The notes: generated by a model from the sequence alone, not told the origin. Numbered from the stretch's first letter, positions 1 to 6,461 are shown. The stretch: DNA of 16,327 nucleotides from RGIG7332 sp045589235 (GCA_045589235.1 JAZNOR010000041.1:1-16327); one strand, 5' to 3'. Numbers and translations are program-made.

Positions 1-87
1 AATCCTGATGGATATGAGTCATTTTTAATGCAGAAATTCGCCAAAAGACGCTTTTTCAGGGCAATACTTCCTTGTCTGGTTGTGGCT
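1..87 (-). repeat. Dispersed structured repeat, copy L (truncated by window start)
   Basis: This stretch matches the reverse complement of 16075-16161 at 80 of 87 positions by my hand alignment, with no gaps. Similarity stops at both copies after the shared AGCCACAACC end (read in the direction of transcription), so position 87 is taken as one end of the element. The other end lies outside the window. The copy sits 23 nt beyond the T-tract of the tRNA-Leu terminator and would be entered from this end by read-through transcription. The minus-strand reading frame that crosses it and the tRNA is not credible as a gene. The strand given is the direction in which flanking transcription would cross it. 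Confidence 0.8.
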
Positions 88-110
88 AATGTGAGCTCCT
101 TTTTTGAAAT

Positions 111-142
111 AAAAAACGGAGCGAGACAAAACGCTCGCTCCG
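111..142 (-). terminator. Rho-independent terminator of tRNA-Leu
   Basis: On the minus strand CGGAGCGAG pairs perfectly with CTCGCTCCG (9 bp, 117-125 with 134-142) around an 8-nt loop, followed at once by six T residues (111-116). It begins 3 nt after the encoded CCA of the tRNA, so it defines a monocistronic tRNA transcript. Confidence 0.85.
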
Positions 143-145
143 ACG

Positions 146-232
146 TGGTGCCGGTGATGGGACTTGAACCCATACGCCATTGCTGACAACAGATTTTGAG
201 TCTGTCTCGTCTGCCGATTCCGACACACCGGC
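146..232 (-). tRNA. tRNA-Leu (anticodon CAA)
   Basis: The minus strand folds as a class II tRNA. The acceptor stem is GCCGGTG/CACCGGC, followed by discriminator A and an encoded CCA (146-148). The anticodon arm has stem ACAGA/TCTGT around loop CTCAAAA, placing CAA at the anticodon. A long variable arm follows, then the GGTTCAAGTCC T-loop sequence. The 87-nt length, long variable arm and A discriminator all fit leucine; it would read UUG codons. It has its own promoter and terminator. Confidence 0.95.
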
Positions 233-249
233 TTAAAGTTTACTAAAAT

Positions 250-278
250 ATTATATATTAAAACTTTAGATTTTGCAA
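250..278 (-). promoter_or_regulatory. Promoter of tRNA-Leu
   Basis: On the minus strand TTGCAA (273-278) and TATAAT (250-255) are separated by exactly 17 bp. The expected start lies about 10 nt before the mature tRNA 5' end. It starts only 8 nt after the mntP stop, and I see no terminator between, so mntP transcripts may also read into the tRNA. Confidence 0.7.
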
Positions 279-285
279 TAGTATT

Positions 286-864
286 TTAAAATAAACTTGT
301 TATAAAAATTTCAAGCCCTATGAAAACAAGAATTGCGCCGCCGAGTATACTAGCTCTGCCTGCAATTTTGGTTCCCGCTTTCTTGCCGAGTTTTATACCC
401 ATTATGCAAATCAAAAACGTTACAACAGCTATAATTGCGCATGCAAAAACTGCCTCAAGAGCACTATATTCAGCAATTGTAAAACCCACTGAGAGCGCAT
501 CTATTGACGTTGCTATTCCCTGAACAATCAGTGTAATAAACGTAAGCGACATCGCTTCATTTGCGTCACTTTTATGTTTAATTCCGTCAAAAATCATATT
601 ACCACCGATAATTCCAAGCAAAATTAGCGCAATATACGGCACAAATGCAGCAAACTGCTCAAACTTACGCACCGCGCTTGACACGCAAAACCAGCCGATA
701 AGTGGCATTGCGAACTGAAAAAGCGCAAATGTCCCCGCAATAAGGCACTCACGGCGGCGTTTCATATTAACGTCGCCAAGTCCGTTTGCAAGCGAGACGG
801 AAAACGCATCCATAGCAAGACCTGCGCCGAGCAAAATACTGTTTAAAATGAACTGAATGTCCAA
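286..864 (-). CDS. mntP: Manganese efflux pump MntP
   Basis: This is an integral membrane exporter of Mn2+ (MntP/YebN family, Pfam Mntp), which protects the cell from manganese excess. The 192-residue protein has the family's two-repeat architecture. GLAMDAFSVSLA (residues 15-26) in the first half and GIATSIDALSVGF (116-128) in the second each carry the conserved membrane Asp (D19, D122), and about six hydrophobic segments are visible. A TTG start at 862-864 is chosen because GGAG lies 9 nt upstream and the product then begins MDIQF, as family members usually do. A TTG nine codons upstream also lies in frame but lacks a well-placed site. The gene follows the DUF4091 gene by 20 bp on the same strand, so the two are probably co-transcribed. 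No Mn riboswitch is visible directly upstream. Confidence 0.93.
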   Translation of the reverse strand: MDIQFILNSILLGAGLAMDAFSVSLANGLGDVNMKRRRECLIAGTFALFQFAMPLIGWFCVSSAVRKFEQFAAFVPYIALILLGIIGGNMIFDGIKHKSDANEAMSLTFITLIVQGIATSIDALSVGFTIAEYSALEAVFACAIIAVVTFLICIMGIKLGKKAGTKIAGRASILGGAILVFIGLEIFITSLF

Positions 865-884
865 AAAATCACTCTCCAAAAAAA

Positions 885-2537
885 TTAACAAGCTTTATCC
901 GCAATCATATCAATAATTTTGTTTCTGAGTTTAAGCATAATATCAGAAGATTCAACACATTTTCTAAACGTAATCTCTCCACACACTTCTTCAATTGCTG
1001 CAACAACGGTGTCTTTATCATAATAACTCTCACAGAGCTTAAGTAAACGGATATCCTCCATCGCATTGCGCATCGCGTGAATTCTGAGCGATTCAATAAC
1101 CTCACCGCGATAGCCCGGATAAACTATAAATGCATCGCCGCTTGCATTCCAATATCCCGCACAGGGTGAAAGATACGGATTGACAAAATCGTAGGAATTT
1201 TCGTTGTTATAGTAATTAAAGCCCCAATGTGCAAATGCCTCAATACCGTATTTGTACATCTGAATACCAATTGAGCGCGTGCGTGAAAGTGTGTTCACAA
1301 GAAAACGATTTGAAGCACCCGGAATTACCGGCTCACCGCAGTAATAAACCCAACGTTCAGGAATTTCCACCGCAAGAAAGTCATCAATCTTCTCGTAAAA
1401 CGGCACCGGAATTTCACATACTCCGTTTTTATACAGCTCAACGTGGCTGATTGCATCTAAAACCTTAAAACCTGATAGCAGGTCGCGCACATTGTTTCGA
1501 TTCTTCTCATACTGCGCAAGATGCTCACCTCGTGGCTCATCGGATAAGTGGAAATAAACTTTTTTCTCCATTCCGCGCGCCTTTAAATATGCAGTAAATT
1601 CACCTAAGAACTTGCGAAGGAAGATGACGTATTCCTCCCCTGTAGCATCGGTTTCCCAGCCAAAAATACGTTTATATTCGCCATTAACGTGTGCCATAAT
1701 CTTCGGTGCGTGATAAGCTCCCCACTGAGTAAACAAATGAGAAATCTCATAATATTCTATGCCTAAAGATTTGCACATATCAATGAATCGGTCGACAAGT
1801 GAAAAGTCGAAGGAATATTCATCCCCGTTTTTTGCAACACGAACAAGCTGTGTTGTTGTTCTCTCGCCATCAATTGCGGTATCAAGTGGTGGTGTGAAAA
1901 CCGGAACTAAAATCATATTCTGCCCGTGCTCTACCGCGACTTTTATAAAATTCTCCATATATGTAAAATGCTTATCCGAGAACACCTCAATGTCGTAATA
2001 ATCTGCAATGCAATCGGCATAAAACCAGTTAGAATATTTCGTTTCCTGCGCCGGAAGTTCAAATGGCGCAACTTCAATCATCAGTGTATTTTCAGAAAGG
2101 CACTTCCCTTCCTCGTCAAAAACTGAAATTTTAATTGTTTTAGACTTTTCAAACGGCTCAAAATCAATCCACACTGCTCGCAGATGCGCATATGCGTAAG
2201 GAACACATCCGTTTTTAACAAGCGGCATAAGAATATCGGGATAAAGACCCGCTTTAGCACCATTTAAAAGATGTGGGTCACTTTCCATCAGCTTTTCGGG
2301 AATATCCTCACCCGAAACTAGATTCGGAACAGATTCAACATATCTGACGCGAGCCTTTGCACCCTCAACCTTAATTTTAAAAAAGTTGCGAGCCTTACCT
2401 GCCTTGTCATCAAACATAAGAAGCTGAACAGCTGACCTCTCATTTTTCAATACTTTAATCGACTTAATTTCAGTAAAACAATCTATTTTATCCTGAATAA
2501 AGCACTTTTCAAGCGAAGACACTATCTTTGTCTGCAT
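885..2537 (-). CDS. DUF4091 / GH123-like glycoside hydrolase candidate
   Basis: The 550-residue protein resembles the DUF4091 family, related to GH123 N-acetylgalactosaminidases. The N-terminal 150 or so residues look like a beta-sandwich, and the rest fits a TIM barrel. The barrel carries FHLSDEP (about 329-335), where the adjacent Asp-Glu pair matches the stabiliser plus acid/base pair of GH123. FAHWGFNYYN, GDAFIVYPG and the closing SLR.HAMRNAMEDIRLL are hallmarks of the DUF4091 C-terminus. There is no signal peptide, so action is probably cytoplasmic on imported sugar. The exact substrate cannot be read from sequence. ATG at 2535-2537 is chosen, with GGAAGGA about 10 nt upstream; an in-frame TTG at 2541-2543 is nearly as good. 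It is the first gene of a unit with mntP, an odd partner with no obvious metabolic link. Confidence 0.82.
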   Translation of the reverse strand: MQTKIVSSLEKCFIQDKIDCFTEIKSIKVLKNERSAVQLLMFDDKAGKARNFFKIKVEGAKARVRYVESVPNLVSGEDIPEKLMESDPHLLNGAKAGLYPDILMPLVKNGCVPYAYAHLRAVWIDFEPFEKSKTIKISVFDEEGKCLSENTLMIEVAPFELPAQETKYSNWFYADCIADYYDIEVFSDKHFTYMENFIKVAVEHGQNMILVPVFTPPLDTAIDGERTTTQLVRVAKNGDEYSFDFSLVDRFIDMCKSLGIEYYEISHLFTQWGAYHAPKIMAHVNGEYKRIFGWETDATGEEYVIFLRKFLGEFTAYLKARGMEKKVYFHLSDEPRGEHLAQYEKNRNNVRDLLSGFKVLDAISHVELYKNGVCEIPVPFYEKIDDFLAVEIPERWVYYCGEPVIPGASNRFLVNTLSRTRSIGIQMYKYGIEAFAHWGFNYYNNENSYDFVNPYLSPCAGYWNASGDAFIVYPGYRGEVIESLRIHAMRNAMEDIRLLKLCESYYDKDTVVAAIEEVCGEITFRKCVESSDIMLKLRNKIIDMIADKAC

Positions 2538-2562
2538 TTTCAATCATTCCTTCCTCGCATTG

Positions 2563-2591
2563 ATTTTACCATATTTTCAAAGAAACTTCAA
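2563..2591 (-). promoter_or_regulatory. Promoter of the DUF4091-mntP unit
   Basis: On the minus strand TTGAAG (2586-2591) and TAAAAT (2563-2568) are 17 bp apart, with an extended -10 TGG just before TAAAAT. It lies back to back with the trpB leader promoter, with 22 bp between the two -35 boxes. Confidence 0.6.
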
Positions 2592-2613
2592 CCGTTCAAA
2601 TCGCGCATTAACT

Positions 2614-2654
2614 TTGACAAAACAGTTGACAAAATTCAATTTAGATGTTAATAT
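2614..2654 (+). promoter_or_regulatory. Strong promoter of the T-box/trpB transcript
   Basis: TTGACA (2626-2631) and TAATAT (2649-2654) are separated by 17 bp, close to the sigma-A consensus, giving a start near 2661. A second copy of TTGACAAAA begins 12 bp upstream (2614-2622 versus 2626-2634), so the -35 region is a short direct repeat. Confidence 0.75.
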
Positions 2655-2661
2655 AACAATA

Positions 2662-2910
2662 ATCGAATAGTTAAACCGTTGAGGCAGAAAAAAATTAGAG
2701 CAGGTCTTTTTTAGCGAGCGGATTATGGTGTGAGTTCCGTAAAGACTCTTTAAATAATATGGGCTGTTGAGGGTCGTGTTAAATGCACGAACGCGTGACT
2801 TACGTTACAAGTCAGGAGTATGTTGGTACTTCTCACAAAGCAACAAAACAAGGTGGCACCGCGAAAAGATTATTTTCGCCCTTGACAGATTTTCTGTCGA
2901 GGGCGTTTTT
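2662..2910 (+). promoter_or_regulatory. T-box riboswitch, probably tRNA-Trp responsive
   Basis: The leader carries the conserved T-box AGGTGGCACCGCG (2851-2863). Its distal Stem I region AGCGAGCGG...ATGGTGTGAG is typical. In the UGGN bulge (2854-2857) N is C, which would pair with discriminator G73 as found on tRNA-Trp; most other T-boxes have U there. A UGG triplet followed by a purine (2760-2763) lies just before the 3' strand of the lower Stem I and is a reasonable specifier codon. I could not fold Stem I rigorously. Hairpins at about 2772-2788, 2797-2813 and 2814-2833 follow. Uncharged tRNA would favour the antiterminator over the terminator at 2877-2910 and so turn on trpB. This agrees with the gene downstream. 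Confidence 0.9.
2877..2910 (+). terminator. Regulated terminator of the T-box leader
   Basis: CGCCCTTGACAG pairs with CTGTCGAGGGCG (12 bp, one G-U pair) around ATTTT, followed by TTTTT (2906-2910). It follows the T-box by 13 nt. A 7-bp hairpin GCGAAAA/TTTTCGC (2861-2879) sits between and overlaps its base by three nucleotides. Confidence 0.85.
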
Positions 2911-2929
2911 ATATTCAGGAGGAATTTTT

Positions 2930-2965
2930 ATGCTGCTTACCAAACGATGGCGAATTTTAGTTTAA
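2930..2965 (+). CDS. Possible 11-residue leader ORF (MLLTKRWRILV)
   Basis: A very short ORF begins at ATG 2930 with a strong AGGAGGA site 5 nt upstream and ends at TAA 2963-2965. It lies after the regulated T-box terminator and 37 nt before the trpB start. It contains one Trp codon (TGG 2948-2950) flanked by Arg codons. The quality of the ribosome binding site argues that ribosomes load here. It could be a translated leader tuning trpB, a remnant of a lost gene, or chance. I know of no family to place it in. Confidence 0.4.
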   Translation: MLLTKRWRILV

Positions 2966-3002
2966 TCTTTTAACTAAATAAATTATTATGGAGGAAACTA
3001 AA

Positions 3003-4223
3003 ATGAAATTAAATAATGTTGATTTTGAAACCTACTTTAACAATTATCCGGATAAAAACGGCTATTTCGGAAAATACGGCGGCGTTTATATTGATGATAA
3101 ATTAAAAGCTGCCATGGCTGAAATCACCGAGGCATACTATTCAATCTGCCAGTCGAGAAAGTTTATAGCTGAGCTCAGAAGAATTCGCAAGGAATTCCAA
3201 GGCAGACCGACTCCGGTTACTCATCTTGAGCGTCTTTCCGATTACCTTGGCGGTAAGGTTCATCTTTATGCAAAGCCCGAGGATTTAAACCACTCGGGTG
3301 CGCACAAGTTAAATCACTGCATGGGTGAGGCACTTCTTGCAAAATATATGGGCAAAAAGAAAGTTATTGCCGAGACCGGTGCCGGTCAGCACGGCGTTGC
3401 GCTCGCAACTGCAGCGGCATACTTTGGTCTTGAGTGCGACATTTATATGGGCGCGGTTGACATTAAAAAGCAGGCTCCGAACGTTGCCCGAATGAAGATA
3501 CTCGGTGCAAACGTCGTTGGGGTTACCCACGGATTACAGACGTTAAAAGAAGCTGTGGATGCTGCATTTGATGCATACAGCAAGGAATATAAAAACAGTA
3601 TTTACTGCATAGGCTCGGTACTCGGTCCGCATCCGTTCCCGATGATGGTGCGCGATTTCCAGAGTGTTGTTGGAATTGAAGCAAGAGATCAGTTCATTGA
3701 TATGACAGGGCATTTACCGGATGCAATTGTCGCTTGTGTCGGCGGCGGAAGTAATGCCGCAGGTCTGTTTGCAGGATTTTTAAATGATCCGGTTGACATC
3801 TATGGTGTTGAACCGCTTGGTCGTGGCCCGAAGCTTGGTGACCACGCAGCGAGCTTAAAGTACGGTACAGAGGGCGTTATGCACGGCTTTAACAGCATAA
3901 TGCTCAAGGATGAAAATGGCGAACCGGCTCCTGTTTATTCCGTTGCAAGCGGTCTTGATTATCCGTCAAGTGGTCCTGAGCACGCATTCTTGCAGGAAGT
4001 TGGCAGAGTTAAATATGATGTAATTGACGATGAAGAAACAGTTGATACATTCTATAAGCTCTCACGTCTTGAAGGTATCATCCCCGCAATTGAAAGCTCA
4101 CACGCGGTAGCTTTCGGTATGAAGCTTGCAAAGCAGATGGATAAGGGTTCAATTTTAATTAATCTCTCCGGTCGTGGTGACAAGGATATGGATTATATCA
4201 TTGAAAAATACGGTATAAGATAA
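3003..4223 (+). CDS. trpB: Tryptophan synthase beta chain
   Basis: TrpB joins indole with L-serine to make L-tryptophan, using PLP; in the usual alpha2-beta2 enzyme indole is channelled from TrpA. The 406-residue product has the full canonical set: GRPTPVTHLERL, HSGAHKLN (Lys for the PLP Schiff base), ETGAGQHG, GPHPFPMMVRDFQSV, the phosphate-binding CVGGGSNA, SGLDYPSSGPEHAFL and EGIIPAIESSHA. It therefore looks like the TrpB1 type rather than the long TrpB2 type. ATG 3003 is chosen because GGAGG (2991-2995) precedes it by 7 nt; an ATG at 2988 lies upstream of that site and is not used. No trpA or other trp gene flanks it, and it ends at its own terminator, so it stands alone under the T-box. 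It may serve to salvage indole, or pair with trp genes elsewhere. Confidence 0.96.
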   Translation: MKLNNVDFETYFNNYPDKNGYFGKYGGVYIDDKLKAAMAEITEAYYSICQSRKFIAELRRIRKEFQGRPTPVTHLERLSDYLGGKVHLYAKPEDLNHSGAHKLNHCMGEALLAKYMGKKKVIAETGAGQHGVALATAAAYFGLECDIYMGAVDIKKQAPNVARMKILGANVVGVTHGLQTLKEAVDAAFDAYSKEYKNSIYCIGSVLGPHPFPMMVRDFQSVVGIEARDQFIDMTGHLPDAIVACVGGGSNAAGLFAGFLNDPVDIYGVEPLGRGPKLGDHAASLKYGTEGVMHGFNSIMLKDENGEPAPVYSVASGLDYPSSGPEHAFLQEVGRVKYDVIDDEETVDTFYKLSRLEGIIPAIESSHAVAFGMKLAKQMDKGSILINLSGRGDKDMDYIIEKYGIR

Positions 4224-4225
4224 CA

Positions 4226-4255
4226 AAAAGCCTTTCTCGAAAGAGAAAGGCTTTT
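4226..4255. terminator. Bidirectional terminator between trpB and the SASA gene
   Basis: AAAAGCCTTTCTC and GAGAAAGGCTTTT form a perfect 13-bp stem with a GAAA tetraloop. The A and T runs make it work in both directions. It starts 2 nt after the trpB stop and ends 3 nt before the stop of the converging esterase gene. Confidence 0.9.
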
Positions 4256-4258
4256 AAT

Positions 4259-5035
4259 TTATTTTGCATATTTACCAAGTGCTTCACCAGCGAGTGTTCC
4301 GATAAGTTCCTGACCTGCAACATCATAATGTCCGTGCTCTTCGGGATTCATAAAGCGCTCATCGTGAATGATGTCCTCCGTGATTGTGGTAAGCATTAAG
4401 AAATCATCATTCTCTTCGCAAATTTCCTTCTGCGCATTAATAATCTCAAAATCGCGCTCGTCATCGGTAAACTGACCGACTAAAATCATACCGAATTTTT
4501 CAACAGAGAAATCAGCTTTAAGCGCTGCGTTAAGTTCAAGAAGCATTCTCTTGTAATCTCCTTTGCTCGTCTTAAAAATCGCATCGCTCTCACCCTGAAG
4601 CCAGACAAAATAAACACGCTCAGGCTTAATCTTTGTCATCGCAGCATTAACTTTTTTCTTAAGCATTGTGTAGCCGGGATTTCCCGGAAGCCAATATTCA
4701 ATCTGAGTCGAGCCCTTGGCTGTGTGCACGGCTACAACTTCTCTGCCTGTTTTTTCAATATAGCTCTTGCAGAATGACGGCACCATATTAAATTCAAAAA
4801 CCGGTGCTAAAAGCGCTGCATTTTCAAGCAAAACCTTAACATCGGCATATTTACCTCTGCCAAAGCCTTCGCCGGTATGTTCAATACTCTCGCCTACCGG
4901 ATGAGCAAGCGGAACAAGATTATCCGTTAAATAGCGATATTCGCAGGCTCCCTCTACAGGAGTTTTATCAAGCGCAAGTCCTGAACGAGTTTGCCCCTGC
5001 ATATTACTCTGACCTGAGAAAACAATCATATCCAT
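4259..5035 (-). CDS. SASA-domain (CE6-like) carbohydrate acetylesterase
   Basis: The 258-residue protein belongs to the SGNH-like SASA family (Pfam PF03629; sialate O-acetylesterase or CAZy CE6 type), which removes acetyl groups from sialic acid, xylan or similar glycans. The nucleophile block is GQSNMQG (residues 8-14, Ser10), then WLQGESDA (145-152), and the catalytic His lies in HGHYDVAGQELIG (234-246). The single domain has the usual length and no signal peptide, which suggests a cytoplasmic enzyme acting on imported acetylated sugars and releasing acetate. ATG 5033-5035 is chosen, with AGGAG 10 nt upstream; a TTG three codons earlier sits too close to that site. It has its own promoter and lies downstream of the 96-residue beta-sandwich gene. 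Whether the substrate is sialate or plant glycan cannot be told. Confidence 0.88.
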   Translation of the reverse strand: MDMIVFSGQSNMQGQTRSGLALDKTPVEGACEYRYLTDNLVPLAHPVGESIEHTGEGFGRGKYADVKVLLENAALLAPVFEFNMVPSFCKSYIEKTGREVVAVHTAKGSTQIEYWLPGNPGYTMLKKKVNAAMTKIKPERVYFVWLQGESDAIFKTSKGDYKRMLLELNAALKADFSVEKFGMILVGQFTDDERDFEIINAQKEICEENDDFLMLTTITEDIIHDERFMNPEEHGHYDVAGQELIGTLAGEALGKYAK

Positions 5036-5068
5036 GGTAAACAATCTCCTTTATAAAAGACTAAGGTC

Positions 5069-5097
5069 ATTATAATTCCAGGCTGCAAAATTGTAAA
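5069..5097 (-). promoter_or_regulatory. Promoter of the SASA esterase gene
   Basis: On the minus strand TTTACA (5092-5097) and TATAAT (5069-5074) are separated by 17 bp, giving a leader of about 27 nt before the esterase start. It lies in the 108-bp gap after the upstream small gene, for which I see no clear terminator. Confidence 0.6.
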
Positions 5098-5143
5098 TAC
5101 AAAAAAACATTTTTACCGTTTTACAAACAAAATTACAAATAAC

Positions 5144-5434
5144 TCAATCCCACATTTTCAGAATAAGTTCAAGAACATCACCGCACTTCCATATCTTATC
5201 GAAGCTGACAACACCATCGCGCGAAAGGTTAACTACCATTTCACCGTTTACATGCGTTTCAAAGTTCTTGCCACATTCAGGCAGCTTTAAATTAAGCGAA
5301 AATTCTCTGTCTTCGGTAATTTCAAAGCGAATTTTCTTTTTTAGCTCTTCAGTATTCACACTAATTTGAATGCAATCATAGTCCGTCTTCTGACCTGCAA
5401 GTAATTCTTCAACACAAATTTCATATATCCTCAT
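5144..5434 (-). CDS. Orphan beta-sandwich protein resembling the C-terminal part of GH127
   Basis: The 96-residue product resembles the small C-terminal beta-domain of GH127/DUF1680 beta-L-arabinofuranosidases. There a strand pattern like FSLNLKLPECGKN, then VNGE, then a closing IWKCGDVLELILKM (compare W.DGD.VEL.LPM) is characteristic. No catalytic domain is present upstream; the space before it holds a perfect promoter and GGAGG placed 8 nt before the ATG. So it is either a free-standing accessory or sugar-binding domain, or a remnant that acquired expression signals. The intact frame and signals favour an expressed gene. It is divergent from the AraC-type regulator and upstream of the SASA esterase, which suggests a role in glycan use. 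The family assignment rests on pattern recognition only. Confidence 0.62.
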   Translation of the reverse strand: MRIYEICVEELLAGQKTDYDCIQISVNTEELKKKIRFEITEDREFSLNLKLPECGKNFETHVNGEMVVNLSRDGVVSFDKIWKCGDVLELILKMWD

Positions 5435-5455
5435 ATAAAATACCTCCGAGTATAA

Positions 5456-5484
5456 ATTATAAAATTTCCGTATGATAATGTCAA
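5456..5484 (-). promoter_or_regulatory. Consensus promoter of the 96-residue gene
   Basis: On the minus strand TTGACA (5479-5484), a 17-bp spacer and TATAAT (5456-5461) match the sigma-A consensus at every hexamer position. A promoter this strong next to an AraC-type gene would usually need repression or be constitutive. Confidence 0.75.
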
Positions 5485-5510
5485 TCTATTATACTAAAAA
5501 AAGATGGACA
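5479..5510. promoter_or_regulatory. Candidate operator: dyad overlapping both divergent -35 boxes
   Basis: TGTCAATCT (5479-5487) and AGATGGACA (5502-5510) are inverted repeats matching at 8 of 9 positions with a 14-bp centre. Each half covers the -35 box of one of the divergent promoters. This suits a dimeric regulator, most simply the adjacent AraC-family protein (inference). Confidence 0.5.
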
Positions 5511-5533
5511 AAACTGATATAATATGCTAGTAT
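5505..5533 (+). promoter_or_regulatory. Promoter of the AraC-family gene
   Basis: TGGACA (5505-5510), a 17-bp spacer and TAGTAT (5528-5533) with an extended -10 TGC. The expected start near 5540 leaves only about 10 nt before ATG 5550, so the mRNA would have a very short leader. Confidence 0.55.
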
Positions 5534-5549
5534 ATCTTGGGTGATGCAT

Positions 5550-6428
5550 ATGAATTTTGCCGAAGTTGAAATAAAAGGTATTCCGAAATTCCGTTTTGCA
5601 TGCAGTGTTGATGCAGAGAACTTATATAACTATTTTGAATATAAAAAAGACTTTCTTGAAATTTCCGTAATGGAGGAAGGCAGAATTGCATCCTATAACC
5701 TCGACGGCTCACTACGTGGCATTTCCGAGCCGCATAGAATTAGTGGAATCGCCTGTGATATGGCAGCGCGCACTTATTCATACAACGGTGAACGTCAAAA
5801 ACACACAACCGTAGGTGTAATTGTTCCGTATACAATCACGCGCCACACAAGTGACACCTGCGATATGACTGCACTGCGAGAGCGACTTGCAAATTCACAC
5901 ATTGCGCTGATCCCATTTGGTTTCGACCCGGGCGATGATTTTGAATCTGTGTTAAATGCGATTAAAGTTATAATAAAATGCAACTCCTCACCGCTTTATT
6001 CCGATAAAATGAATGCACTATCCGCATGGTTTTCCCTGCTTGGAATGCTTACCGATATAACGCTCAAAGCGTTAAACGATTTACAAAATGAAAATCCACC
6101 TAGTGAACTTAATTATTCGCTTAAAGTGACAAAATATATAAACGAAAACTTTAAAGAAAAGATTACTGTTTCTCAACTTGCAGAGCATCTTGGTATTTCC
6201 GAGGGATACCTGCACAGAATTTTTAAAAACACTAAAAAATGTGGAATTTTAGAATATCTAAATCGTGTACGTGTAACAAATGCTATTTTACTTATAGAAA
6301 ACAAACACTTATCACTCAAGGATGCCGCATTCTCTGTCGGAATCGATGACCCTGCATATATGAGCAGGCTATTTAAAAAAGTTACGGGAATAAGCTTTAG
6401 GGAATACTTTCGAGCAAAATCAAAATAA
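5550..6428 (+). CDS. AraC-family transcriptional regulator
   Basis: The protein (292 residues from ATG 5550) has an N-terminal part of about 185 residues, a likely sensing and dimerisation region without a clear cupin signature. A typical AraC/XylS DNA-binding domain follows. Its first helix-turn-helix is TVSQLAEHLGISEGYLHRIFK (about 206-226) and the second spans SLKDAAFSVGIDDPAYMSRLFKKVTGISFREYF (about 255-287). ATG 5550 is preferred because GGGTGAT, the 3' part of an extended Shine-Dalgarno sequence, lies 4 nt upstream; GTG 5541 and ATG 5544 are in frame but would be nearly leaderless. It is divergent from the 96-residue gene and SASA esterase and probably controls them, through a dyad between the promoters. 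The ligand is unknown but likely a sugar. The gene ends at a bidirectional terminator. Confidence 0.9.
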   Translation: MNFAEVEIKGIPKFRFACSVDAENLYNYFEYKKDFLEISVMEEGRIASYNLDGSLRGISEPHRISGIACDMAARTYSYNGERQKHTTVGVIVPYTITRHTSDTCDMTALRERLANSHIALIPFGFDPGDDFESVLNAIKVIIKCNSSPLYSDKMNALSAWFSLLGMLTDITLKALNDLQNENPPSELNYSLKVTKYINENFKEKITVSQLAEHLGISEGYLHRIFKNTKKCGILEYLNRVRVTNAILLIENKHLSLKDAAFSVGIDDPAYMSRLFKKVTGISFREYFRAKSK

Positions 6429-6461
6429 AAAAATCCACCTCTTACGAGGCGGATTTTTTTA
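6427..6461. terminator. Bidirectional terminator between the AraC gene and the phosphohexomutase gene
   Basis: AAAAAATCC-A-CCTC and GAGG-C-GGATTTTTT form a stem with one mismatch around TTAC, with A and T runs on either side. It overlaps both stop codons and serves both converging genes. Confidence 0.85.

Noticed and set aside
25..228. A 67-codon minus-strand reading frame across the left repeat and the tRNA gene
   Set aside because: It reads through the tRNA-Leu and its terminator and shares its end with a non-coding repeat, so it is not a gene.
2767..2973. Longer reading frames running through the T-box leader
   Set aside because: They cross the conserved T-box and terminator, which are explained as RNA structure; only the 11-codon ORF at the end has a ribosome site.
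5518..5523. TATAAT as the -10 box of the AraC gene
   Set aside because: No suitable -35 lies 17 bp upstream, whereas TGGACA and TAGTAT with an extended -10 fit 10 bp further on.
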